From Ignavibacteriales bacterium (GTDB lineage: Bacteria; Bacteroidota; Ignavibacteria; Ignavibacteriales; Ignavibacteriaceae), in assembly GCA_003538625.1 (NCBI GenBank), contig DPRR01000019.1, positions 1 through 64,000 of the forward strand: a DNA stretch of 64,000 bases, given 5' to 3'. The notes beneath the pieces are model-generated. The model had not been told where the DNA came from. It searched no databases and saw nothing but the letters and a program-made list of their open reading frames with translations. Position numbers and translations under genes: made by a program. Positions 17,867-26,156 of the stretch are shown here, piece after piece (positions within the stretch are counted from its first letter, which is position 1; every line of letters starts with the position of its first letter).

Positions 17867-18640
17867 TCAATTTTTTGAAACAAAAAATTCCTTTTTAAAT
17901 AACTCTCTATTTTCTTTAAGAATCTTTAATGTAAATTTCTCTGAAGTTAAATCCTTTGCTGAAAATGAAAGGGAATAATTTAAATCCTGGGAACCAGAAA
18001 TCTGAACATAACCAAGTCCTTTCTCCAAAGACACCGAATTCAGATCATTTAAAGAAAGATTATCGAAAGAAAGATTTGCTGAATCAAATTCTATTATTAA
18101 TCTGTATTTATCCTGTGAATTAAGTTTAATATCAAAACCATAAAAATTATTCACCTTGCTCACATCAACTCTACCAGAAATATCTTCTGAAAAAATATCA
18201 ATAGTTTGAACTAGGCTGGATTTATGAAGGCCTATTGTTCCTGAAGTGTTATAACTTTCCAATTCATCATGAAATGTGGAATTATAAAATATAACCGTGA
18301 GAATAATTAAACCGGCAATCATTCCAAGCGCAAATGAAACTGCATATTTGGTTCTAGAACCAGAAAAAATTGATAATAAATAATCTAAAATTTTTGAATT
18401 TATCTTCTTAGTTGAATACAAATTATAATCAATTGAATTTAATATTCTTTCTTTCAAATTAGGGGAAGGAATTATATCCTCCAGTTTATCCAGCATATGT
18501 TCTGTTTGTAATAATTCATTATAAAGAACATTTGCGTCAGGATTTTCTTTCAAATACTGACTTAATTTTTCCTTTTCACTAGGTGAAATTGTCTTGTCAA
18601 TATCCTTATTGATTAAGTCAATCAGATTTTTATCTATCAT
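17867..18640 (-). CDS. Membrane anti-sigma factor (no zinc motif)
   Basis: 257 residues. N-terminal ~85 residues form a helical anti-sigma-like domain (LIDLINKDIDKTISPSEKEK, LKERILNSIDYNLY) without the HxxxCxxC zinc site of ZAS proteins. One membrane helix (~99-120, AVSFALGMIAGLIILTVIFY) and a beta-rich periplasmic domain follow. It starts 1 nt after the ECF sigma stop, the usual coupled arrangement. Regulated proteolysis of such proteins frees the sigma factor; a PrsW homologue is encoded in the same cluster. Confidence 0.8.
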   Translation of the reverse strand: MIDKNLIDLINKDIDKTISPSEKEKLSQYLKENPDANVLYNELLQTEHMLDKLEDIIPSPNLKERILNSIDYNLYSTKKINSKILDYLLSIFSGSRTKYAVSFALGMIAGLIILTVIFYNSTFHDELESYNTSGTIGLHKSSLVQTIDIFSEDISGRVDVSKVNNFYGFDIKLNSQDKYRLIIEFDSANLSFDNLSLNDLNSVSLEKGLGYVQISGSQDLNYSLSFSAKDLTSEKFTLKILKENRELFKKEFFVSKN

Positions 18641-18641
18641 T

Positions 18642-19190
18642 TTATAATACTCTTTTCTTCACTAATATATCTTTTAGTAATTGTCGTCCTGTAAATAGTC
18701 TTGACTTTACTGTTTTCTCAGGTACACCTAATAAATAGCTTAATTCCTTATATGAATAATCAAGAAAATGTTTTAGAACTACTGGCATTCTGTATAACAT
18801 ATCAAGTTCCATTAAGGCATCAGTAATAACATCACTGAGAGCATTGTTATCATATATTTTATCCGGGTCATCATTAACTGATCTAAAATTCTCACTGATT
18901 TTTTCAACACTTTTTTTTCTTTTTTCAAAATTTATTGACTCATTTACTGTAATTCTGTAAAGCCAGCTAAAAAATTTATATTTTGGATTATAGTCCTTAA
19001 GGTTTTCGTAAGCCTTAACAAATACTGACTGGGTTATCTCTTCCGCATCATCAAAATCCTTCGCAAATTTATTAGCCAATCTGAAGATTATCTTGTGATA
19101 TTTTTCAACCAGAACCTCATAAGATCTCCCATTTCCGCTTAAACAGTCACTTACTAATTTAAAATCTTCGTTCTCCAATTGTAAATACAC
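18642..19190 (-). CDS. ECF sigma factor (RpoE type)
   Basis: 182 residues. Sigma70 region 2 is visible (NKFAKDFDDAEEITQSVFVK, then YKFFSWLYRITVNESINFEK) and region 4 (YRMPVVLKHFLDYSYKELSY, VPEKTVKSRLFTGRQLL). It would direct RNA polymerase to its own regulon, probably including this cluster. The 19190 start is GTG; a TTG five codons in (19178), with GGAG 11 nt before it, is an alternative. It is followed immediately by its anti-sigma gene. Confidence 0.88.
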   Translation of the reverse strand: MYLQLENEDFKLVSDCLSGNGRSYEVLVEKYHKIIFRLANKFAKDFDDAEEITQSVFVKAYENLKDYNPKYKFFSWLYRITVNESINFEKRKKSVEKISENFRSVNDDPDKIYDNNALSDVITDALMELDMLYRMPVVLKHFLDYSYKELSYLLGVPEKTVKSRLFTGRQLLKDILVKKRVL

Positions 19191-19229
19191 TCCAAAATGA
19201 TAAAAGTTGGTAAATATTTTAAACTATTT

Positions 19230-19520
19230 TTATGGTAAATCAATAAGAAAGACTTTATCCAGAGCAGAAATTTTGAAAACTTCATAAATATGTTTGTTCA
19301 TATTTATTAATTTAATTGAGTGACCAGAATTTTTTAATCTTGAATATGTTTTAATCAAAGCCCCTAAACCAGCGCTAGAAATGTACTGAAGATCTTTAAA
19401 GTTAACCACGCAATCTTCATTAATACCATCTAAAATACTATAAGCTTTTTCTAATCGAGACGCGTCGAATCTCCCGATCAAGAAAACTTCTTTTCCGTTT
19501 TGAATATTTATGTCAAACAT
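19230..19520 (-). CDS. STAS-domain anti-anti-sigma factor
   Basis: 96 residues from ATG at 19520 (a TTG six codons earlier is less likely). A single STAS domain: FDINIQNGKEVFLIGRFDAS, CVVNFKDLQYISSAGLGALI with the phosphorylatable Ser in the 'SSAGL' loop. Such proteins bind anti-sigma kinases of the RsbW type. It lies 39 nt before the ECF sigma gene on the same strand, although ECF sigmas are not normally controlled by STAS partners; no RsbW kinase is present. Cross-talk is possible but unproven. Confidence 0.85.
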   Translation of the reverse strand: MFDINIQNGKEVFLIGRFDASRLEKAYSILDGINEDCVVNFKDLQYISSAGLGALIKTYSRLKNSGHSIKLINMNKHIYEVFKISALDKVFLIDLP

Positions 19521-20247
19521 AATTTTTCTATTCAGCAAATTTTAATAATTAGTATCAATCGGATTTTAGAACCAATCAATTTAGAGAGATCTCCACGGTT
19601 GTATTGATGCTTTAATCTATATAATGAGTTTAAACATTTGTTTGAGAAAAAATATCGAACATTTAGCATTGTTGCAAAAAATTGATCAACTTATAAAAAA
19701 CAATGTACTAATTATTAATCGAAGGTAGTAAAATTTATTATTATTATTTGATGTGGTTAAATTGAATTTTACATCCTTATACAGGCTGCTCGAAAATGCA
19801 CAATAAAAAACTGAAAATCAGGATTTTTGAAGTAGTTTTACAAATGAAATCTCTCCGAGCCTAATTCTCTAACTATGGAACTCAAAAAAAATATTCAGCA
19901 GGTTTTGTCAATCAATAAACTTCTACTTTCCCGGTAAGAATTATAATATTTTTTTTACAGTTGCAAAATTCCTAAAAGCCAGGGTTAATACTCCCCGCTA
20001 TCATCTTAATTTTCCCTAAACATTTTTCGTATGTAATGTTTTAATTTGCATCTGGTTTCACAATACACCTTCGTGAAAGATATCATCAATAATAAATATA
20101 TCTAAAAGATGTAAATAATAGTTTCAATTACATTTACCACTAAGCTTTCCTAATAAGAAATTATTCAATTATTCTCTTCATAATCATATCTATTATTTTA
20201 ATAAAAACTATTTTGCTCTAATTAATTTAATATCGTTAGTTGTATTT
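19521..20247. other. Long gap upstream of the sigma cluster
   Basis: About 700 bp with no supported gene. It must hold the promoter of the STAS-sigma unit (near 19540-19620, minus strand) but no clear -35/-10 stands out. The remainder looks like decayed sequence. Confidence 0.35.
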
Positions 20248-21879
20248 TCAACTAATCTTTTCTTTAGCACGTGCTTTTGCGTACACGATTGAAATTATTA
20301 CAAGAGCAATACTTACAAGCAGGAAGGAAAATATTTTGTACGATGTATCTGAACTAGTTAATCCGAAAATAAATATGTAAATAATTGAAAGGATCAATGT
20401 TCCGGAAGCCATCAATCTGTATTTCTTATTATTTATGAGTTTACCAAGCATATAATAAATAAATGCCAATGTGATATATGAAATACCAACTAACTGGGAT
20501 GGCAGATTTATATATAAAACTAATGGTAAAATAAGGAACGCAATTACCAGATATGCAATTCTTAAATTTTCTGTTTTAAGTTCAAGTCTTTCCTTCTGCC
20601 AGTTCATAATCCTGGCACTTATCAGCGCTACTATACCAAAACTTATTGCGCTTACAGATGTTTCTCCTGCTATAGCCAGATAAGCTAAAATGATAGATAT
20701 GAAAATGAAAAAATTAGCCACAACTATAAATTTAGATCTGAACCAAAGTGCTGTTGAAACCACAGCAATACTTTGCCAGCACAACCAGATAAAATAGCCG
20801 GGTGATGAAAATGTTAGAACTATAGTTACACTTAGTGCTGCATAAGCAAGCATAGAGTATAAAAATGTTGAAAATTTACTCTTCTGTTTAGTCCAGTGCA
20901 GTGAAGCAAGAGATAACAGGACCAGAGACAGTCCAAAATTAAGTAAGCCGGCAATATGATAATTTGAATTTAAAGTAATAAAAATAAATAGACCAATTCC
21001 CCCGATTGAATTAAATGTCGTTTTTTGAATAGCATAAAAATCATCGACTTCATCAGATATTTTATTTGCATTAGCTGAACCATAAATAATCATATAAATA
21101 GGTATAACAAGGAGGTTCAAATTCCAGTTTGTAATTATCATCATTTCTTTACCGATAGTGGGATTATTGACGTACCAGAGGAGATGAACCAGATATGTTA
21201 ATATGATTGCAAATATACTTAAGGAATTCCAATTATACTTTTTATCAAGATAACTAACTCCCAAGCCGCCGAGAATCAGCACCGAAAATATTAATATTGG
21301 AACATCTGAAATTAGTGCCGCACTGAAGAAAAATATTAACGCCCAGGTTGTCAAATAAACCGATTCTTTTTTAATTGATATTACCAATGAAATTGCAGTC
21401 ACCAAAAATAGTATAACAATTAAAATCATTTTGTTGGTCAACAAAGGATCTGTGCTAAAGAAGTGAAGTCTTAATGTTGATACAAATAACAAGATTAATC
21501 CACTGCCCATTGTGTATCCGGCAAGATTTTTTAACAACCTGGCTCCCATAAGCGAGGAAACAATTAGTCCAATCGAAATAAAAAATCCTGAAAAGAGAAT
21601 TAAATGATATGGAATGCTTGCAAATGGAAGAACAAGAAAATTAAAAACTGCTAAGAGAAAAGCTATGATTCCAATTTTACCAAACCACTGTTCGCCAAGC
21701 CTGAATTCTAAATCCTCACTGGTCTCTTTCTGAATGTGTACAACTTCTTGGCTGTCTAAATCAGAATCAAGATGTTTAGGTAAATTAATGTTTGCTTCGA
21801 TAACAGATAGTCTTGCATTTATGCTGTCAAGCATTTTAACTAATCTATTAATCTCGTTGTTTTCAATTGTATCACTCAT
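20248..21879 (-). CDS. DUF2339-like multi-spanning membrane protein
   Basis: 543 residues. A short coiled-coil N terminus (MLDSINARLSVIEANINLP) is followed by LEFRLGEQWFGKIGIIAFLL, the hallmark of DUF2339 proteins, and about 14-16 hydrophobic segments to the end. Function of the family is unknown. SD AAGGTG precedes the ATG. It lies 21 nt downstream of the 11-haem cytochrome gene, so it is probably cotranscribed with the bc-type complex. Confidence 0.75.
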   Translation of the reverse strand: MSDTIENNEINRLVKMLDSINARLSVIEANINLPKHLDSDLDSQEVVHIQKETSEDLEFRLGEQWFGKIGIIAFLLAVFNFLVLPFASIPYHLILFSGFFISIGLIVSSLMGARLLKNLAGYTMGSGLILLFVSTLRLHFFSTDPLLTNKMILIVILFLVTAISLVISIKKESVYLTTWALIFFFSAALISDVPILIFSVLILGGLGVSYLDKKYNWNSLSIFAIILTYLVHLLWYVNNPTIGKEMMIITNWNLNLLVIPIYMIIYGSANANKISDEVDDFYAIQKTTFNSIGGIGLFIFITLNSNYHIAGLLNFGLSLVLLSLASLHWTKQKSKFSTFLYSMLAYAALSVTIVLTFSSPGYFIWLCWQSIAVVSTALWFRSKFIVVANFFIFISIILAYLAIAGETSVSAISFGIVALISARIMNWQKERLELKTENLRIAYLVIAFLILPLVLYINLPSQLVGISYITLAFIYYMLGKLINNKKYRLMASGTLILSIIYIFIFGLTSSDTSYKIFSFLLVSIALVIISIVYAKARAKEKIS

Positions 21880-21900
21880 AATTCACCTTAAAATATTTTA

Positions 21901-23367
21901 CTATAGTGATTTTGGTTTTTCTATTTTTTTTATGTATAAAAAAAGCATTACGATCAAAAATGTTATTACAGCCACAGCCACACCCAGACCATATCTTCTA
22001 AAATAAAACTCATCTACTGCAGCTTTAGCTTCGGTTATTATTGTATCTGAAGTCTTGAATCCTTTTGTGGTAACTTCTTTAAATTTTGCTTCATCAAAAG
22101 AATGTACAATTGTTCTTCCCTCTAGCCTGGCCTGATGAATCTCCCTGAGTTTATACTTAAGTTCTTCAACATCCATTCCTTTTTGTTCAGCTTGAAATAC
22201 CATGTTTTTTGCAATTGAATCTGAGACAATCAAACTATCAGTAAGTTTTTTCATTTCTTTAGCAATTAGATATCCTTTTTGATTTTCATTTTCAGAATGG
22301 CACTTTAGACATATAGCCCCTTTATCAACTCCTAAAAGTTGATCCTTAGCGATAAGAATTTCATGATTACCATGGCATGTTTCACACTCGGGATATTTTT
22401 TTTCATCAAATGCTTTTTTATGCGGACTTGCCGAAAACAATTCTGCGTTTAATGCATGACAGCTGCCGCATACTTTAGAAATAGATTCAATACCGGGAGG
22501 TGTTGCACCATGATTACCATGACAATCATTACAAACAGGAGCGGATAAATCCTGTTTCTCAAAAACTGCTTTACCATGTACGCTATTTTGATATTTTGCA
22601 AATTGATCTGTAGGAATATCAAAATCTTTCATATAATTCTTATCACTATGACAGTTGCTGCAAGTGCCCGGAATATTCAATTTATAAACTTTTGATCTAA
22701 CATCTTTAGCAGAAAAAATATCATGACTGCCATGACAGCTTGCACATTCAGCAACTTTTATATTTCCCTTGGAATTTAAAACACCATGAACACTGGTTCT
22801 GTATTTCGTTAATTGATCAACGGATATTGCCGGATTATAAGATTGCATAAATGTGGCATTACCATGACACTTATTACATGTTTGAGGAACATTGGTTGGA
22901 TAAACAGGTGACTTTGGGTCATTTGCTTTCTTAATACCATGAGCATTATGACAGGTTATGCATTGTAGCATCATTCCTTTTCCATTTACAGCTAATTTGC
23001 CATGAACACTCTCTTTAAGTTTCACAAATTGATTCGTATGAATATTTGAATTATACTTTTTCATATAATCAAAATCAGAATGACACTTAGAACACATCTC
23101 TGAAATACTGTTCGATACCGGCACTCCAATAAATCCATTTGACTTACTCATTGCCAAATCCATATCATCACTGTTAGAATTTCCTCCATGACAACTGCTG
23201 CAAGATAATCCTGCTTTATAGTGAACGTCTTCAATAAATAATTTTGAGGGTTTATCATCTAGTCCTTGATGACAACTCAAACATTGATCATCAGCCGCAT
23301 AAGTATATTGGATAATAAATATTGATAAGACGATGGTTATTAGTCTAAGTTTAGGTATATAATTCAT
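21901..23367 (-). CDS. Eleven-haem cytochrome c with C-terminal anchor
   Basis: 488 residues from ATG at 23367, which overlaps the cytochrome b stop as ATGA; an earlier ATG at 23379 is the alternative. A signal peptide (~1-25) and eleven CxxCH motifs are visible (CLSCH, CSSCH, CSKCH, CITCH, CNKCH, CASCH, CSNCH, CNDCH, CGSCH, CETCH, CLKCH) in the first ~360 residues. A helical linker and one membrane helix (GLGVAVAVITFLIVMLFLYI) near the C terminus follow. It probably replaces cytochrome c1/f as electron acceptor of the Rieske/cytochrome b pair and passes electrons to periplasmic carriers. Confidence 0.9.
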   Translation of the reverse strand: MNYIPKLRLITIVLSIFIIQYTYAADDQCLSCHQGLDDKPSKLFIEDVHYKAGLSCSSCHGGNSNSDDMDLAMSKSNGFIGVPVSNSISEMCSKCHSDFDYMKKYNSNIHTNQFVKLKESVHGKLAVNGKGMMLQCITCHNAHGIKKANDPKSPVYPTNVPQTCNKCHGNATFMQSYNPAISVDQLTKYRTSVHGVLNSKGNIKVAECASCHGSHDIFSAKDVRSKVYKLNIPGTCSNCHSDKNYMKDFDIPTDQFAKYQNSVHGKAVFEKQDLSAPVCNDCHGNHGATPPGIESISKVCGSCHALNAELFSASPHKKAFDEKKYPECETCHGNHEILIAKDQLLGVDKGAICLKCHSENENQKGYLIAKEMKKLTDSLIVSDSIAKNMVFQAEQKGMDVEELKYKLREIHQARLEGRTIVHSFDEAKFKEVTTKGFKTSDTIITEAKAAVDEFYFRRYGLGVAVAVITFLIVMLFLYIKKIEKPKSL

Positions 23368-24446
23368 TTTAATACCCATCCGATAATTGTAAGAATAATT
23401 ATGAACATGACAGAAAAAATTCCAATATAATTAATTAAGCGATTTTGCTGACCCTTTGCACTTTTTCTATCCCACACCGGAACTAGCAGCCATAACACAC
23501 CAGCAAGTCCAAAGAGCAATACACCTAATACTTCGCCTTCAACAAAGAAAACATGAGCGGGTAAAAATTTTAGAGTTTGAAACATAAACAGAAAATACCA
23601 TTCCGGTTGAATCCCCGCTGGTGCAGATGCGAGTGGGTCTGCTTTTAATCCTAGTTCAGCCGGGAAAAACACAGCAAGAATTGCGAGAATATTTAAAACA
23701 ACAAGCCAAAGCAGAAGATCCCTTAACATAAAGTTCGGAAAGAACGGCATTGTTTTTTTCTCTTCTTTGGCTGTGTTCTTTAAATGCATAGGTTCACTCA
23801 TACCTTGTCGCTGAACTAAAAGCAAGTGAACGATCAATAAAAATGTAAATATGCCTGGAAACAAGGCTACGTGAAAACCAAAAAATCTGGAAAGAGTAGC
23901 TCCCGTTACATCATCTCCGCCTCTAAGAAAATATTTCAATGGATCACCCACGACAGGAACTGCACCCACTATGTCTGTTCCAACTTTTGTAGCAAAATAA
24001 GCAAGCTCATTCCAAGGAAGCAGATAGCCGCTAAATCCAAATGCTAAAGAAAGAACAAACATAATCACACCAGTAACCCATGTCATTTCACGGGGATTTC
24101 TGTACGATTTTTCAAAGTATACGCTGAACATATGAATGAACACACTCAGAATAAAAAGATTGGCTGACCAGCTATGTATCGATCTTATCAACCATCCAAA
24201 TTGAACTTTAGACATAGTAAAACGAATACTCTCATATGCAAGATCTGAACTGCCTTTATAATAAAACAACAGAAGGATACCCGTTACTACCTGAATTATG
24301 AAGAAGAATAATGAAACTCCTCCGAAGTAATACCATATTGAACGGCTATGGACAGGAACGTATTTCTTGCTCATAAATTTTACAAGATCGGCAAGTTGTA
24401 CGCGGTTATCCACCCATTCATAAATTTGTTTTAATTTTTTTTCCAT
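23364..24446 (-). CDS. Cytochrome b subunit of a bc-type quinol oxidase complex
   Basis: 360 residues, about eight membrane helices in one chain. Haem-ligand His pairs are in IRSIHSWSANLFILSVFIH and FGFHVALFPGIFTFLLIVHL, and the Qo-site PEWYF motif is present (GIQPEWYFLFMFQTLKF). It oxidises quinol and passes electrons to the Rieske protein while moving protons. It starts 6 nt after the Rieske gene and overlaps the multihaem cytochrome gene by 4 nt, so the three are translationally coupled. Confidence 0.92.
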   Translation of the reverse strand: MEKKLKQIYEWVDNRVQLADLVKFMSKKYVPVHSRSIWYYFGGVSLFFFIIQVVTGILLLFYYKGSSDLAYESIRFTMSKVQFGWLIRSIHSWSANLFILSVFIHMFSVYFEKSYRNPREMTWVTGVIMFVLSLAFGFSGYLLPWNELAYFATKVGTDIVGAVPVVGDPLKYFLRGGDDVTGATLSRFFGFHVALFPGIFTFLLIVHLLLVQRQGMSEPMHLKNTAKEEKKTMPFFPNFMLRDLLLWLVVLNILAILAVFFPAELGLKADPLASAPAGIQPEWYFLFMFQTLKFLPAHVFFVEGEVLGVLLFGLAGVLWLLVPVWDRKSAKGQQNRLINYIGIFSVMFIIILTIIGWVLK

Positions 24447-24452
24447 AACTAA

Positions 24453-24911
24453 TTATGCTTCTTTTGAAACTATTAATTCATCATTTTTTATTGCAACATT
24501 AAATTTATCCAATGGGCGCGGTGGGGGACCCGAAACATTTTTGCCGTATAAATCATACTTACCATTGTGACAGGCACACCAGATAATTTTTTCATCTTTT
24601 TTGTACTGAACAGTGCAATCAAGATGTGTGCATGTTGCGGACAGAGCTCTAAAATTATTCTCATCTATTCTAATGATGATTACGGGTTTATTTCCAAATC
24701 TGAATATTTTTGAATCTCCTGGTTTAATGTCATCAACTTTTCCGACAACTACGCTGTTTACTTCTACTTCCGTTTGCTTTGGAGGATTTAAGAAAGAAAG
24801 AATTGGATAGATCGTTATAGCGGCAAATCCTGCTAACCCGCCTGAAAGCAAAATTTTAAGGAAACTTCTTCGGTCATTTTTTTCTGCTTTATTAATTTCT
24901 GTCTTATCCAT
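24453..24911 (-). CDS. Rieske iron-sulphur protein
   Basis: 152 residues. An N-terminal membrane anchor with RRSFLK (Tat-like motif followed by LLSGGLAGFAAITIYPIL), then the [2Fe-2S] cluster site: CTHLDC and CACHNGKYD, with GPPPRPL after it. It shuttles electrons from quinol at cytochrome b to the c-type cytochrome. First of the Rieske-cytb-multihaem set, 33 nt after the tetrahaem cytochrome gene. Confidence 0.93.
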   Translation of the reverse strand: MDKTEINKAEKNDRRSFLKILLSGGLAGFAAITIYPILSFLNPPKQTEVEVNSVVVGKVDDIKPGDSKIFRFGNKPVIIIRIDENNFRALSATCTHLDCTVQYKKDEKIIWCACHNGKYDLYGKNVSGPPPRPLDKFNVAIKNDELIVSKEA

Positions 24912-24943
24912 TTAGTGTTTCCGATTTTAGTATTTTTTATCAA

Positions 24944-25501
24944 TTATTTTTTAGGGACTGAATGCTCGATTTTTGCCCACATCTCTTTAAAATTAAATCC
25001 TTTGAAAAAAGGACTTTCTTCATTATGACACTTTACACAAAGTTCTTCAATGTTATCATAAATTTTTAATCCATTCTCAACAGCAAGTTTTTTGTCTTCC
25101 ATTATTTTCTTGGATTTATATTCAGAACCCGGCCCGTGACAAGTTTCGCATTGAACGCCATCGGAGATATTAAACTTATCAGTTAATAAAGACGCATCAA
25201 CAATGTAACCTGTTGCATGACATTTTAAACATTGTTCTGTTTCAGCAGCTTTAGTTGTAAATCCCTTTTCTTCTGCGATTTTATCAGCTTCTGCGGTTGT
25301 TAAAGTTTTAAAAGCCTGTGAATGTTTACTTCCTTCCCAGATTACAAATTGTTTTCCGGCAGTTTCTGATTTATGACACATTGCGCACAATTTTGTGCCG
25401 ACATATTTATGATCTTCGATTTTACCATTAGAAGTATTAGTTAATCCCGAAAGGCTTAATGTTATTATTAATAATAATAGAAACGAGAAGACGTTGTGCA
25501 T
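24944..25501 (-). CDS. Tetrahaem cytochrome c (c554-like)
   Basis: 185 residues with signal peptide and four CxxCH motifs: KYVGTKLCAMCHKSE, QCLKCHATG, VQCETCHGPG and CVKCHNEE. The first and third contexts resemble cytochrome c554 / multihaem respiratory cytochromes. It is periplasmic and in line with the Rieske-cytochrome b genes, so a direct electron carrier for that complex is likely. SD AGGAG sits 7 nt before ATG. Confidence 0.88.
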   Translation of the reverse strand: MHNVFSFLLLLIITLSLSGLTNTSNGKIEDHKYVGTKLCAMCHKSETAGKQFVIWEGSKHSQAFKTLTTAEADKIAEEKGFTTKAAETEQCLKCHATGYIVDASLLTDKFNISDGVQCETCHGPGSEYKSKKIMEDKKLAVENGLKIYDNIEELCVKCHNEESPFFKGFNFKEMWAKIEHSVPKK

Positions 25502-25536
25502 GTTTTAACTCCTGTAAAAGTGAAAATAGTTTATAA

Positions 25537-25914
25537 TTATTTACCGTTCTGTTTAAAAGTATTAATAGATGCGCCTATAATTTCTTTAATAATATTTCTA
25601 TCGATTGGTTTTTGAGCTAGATGAAAAATGCCCTCTTCATAAATTTTTCCACCTTCAATATTTTCGATGTCATCTGATATAACAATTAAAGGAGTTTTAG
25701 GTTTAATTTTTCTTATAATCTTTACAAGTTTCAAACAATCGTTATGCTGGTTGGTAGAATCAAAAATAATAAGATCAAGTAAATCCTGCTGAAGTTCAAA
25801 AATAAAATTTGTAAACTCGGTTTGTTTAACCAATGCCATTCCAAGTTCAGAACAGCTGTCAAAACAAGTATCAACAACTTTATTATCAGAGCTAAAAATT
25901 ATTCCTGTTCGCAT
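25537..25914 (-). CDS. Stand-alone receiver-like domain, degenerate acidic pocket
   Basis: 125 residues from ATG at 25914. The (beta-alpha)5 pattern of a response-regulator receiver is visible: GIIFSSDNKVVDTCF, LLDLIIFDST with a candidate phospho-Asp, TPLIVISDDIEN, and HLAQKPID with the conserved Lys-Pro. The usual acidic pair at the end of strand 1 is weakened (SSDN). No output domain. First gene of the cytochrome operon and just downstream of the sigma54 two-component pair, so it may feed back on that pathway. Confidence 0.7.
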   Translation of the reverse strand: MRTGIIFSSDNKVVDTCFDSCSELGMALVKQTEFTNFIFELQQDLLDLIIFDSTNQHNDCLKLVKIIRKIKPKTPLIVISDDIENIEGGKIYEEGIFHLAQKPIDRNIIKEIIGASINTFKQNGK

Positions 25915-25942
25915 TTGTATTATCAATTTTTCTGGTACTCAG

Positions 25943-25956
25943 GCAGATTCTATACC
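25943..25956 (-). promoter_or_regulatory. Possible sigma54 -24/-12 element
   Basis: On the minus strand TGGTATAGAATCTGC has the invariant GG and GC 10 bp apart, ~30 nt before the receiver ATG. The inner bases match the consensus only in part. The neighbouring NtrC-type activator makes a sigma54 promoter here plausible. Confidence 0.3.
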
Positions 25957-26100
25957 AGAAATCTTACCTATTTTTCTGAATATGCCTGTATAGAGAAATG
26001 ATTTTAATTTGAAATGAAAGGAAGGTTTTGCTGCCCAAAAAATATTTAAAGTCGGTTGATTTGTATTATTTAAAATATTCTGAAATGTAAAAGTGAGATA

Positions 26101-26141
26101 TGAATGTCACACTAAATAGACTTTGAATGTCACACTAAATA
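26101..26141. repeat. Two 18-bp direct repeats (possible activator sites)
   Basis: TGAATGTCACACTAAATA occurs at 26101-26118 and again at 26124-26141, a 23-bp period. They lie ~150 bp upstream of the minus-strand cytochrome operon start, right after the sigma54 activator gene, the distance expected for NtrC-type enhancer sites. Confidence 0.45.
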
Positions 26142-26156
26142 AATTTAATTAAACCC

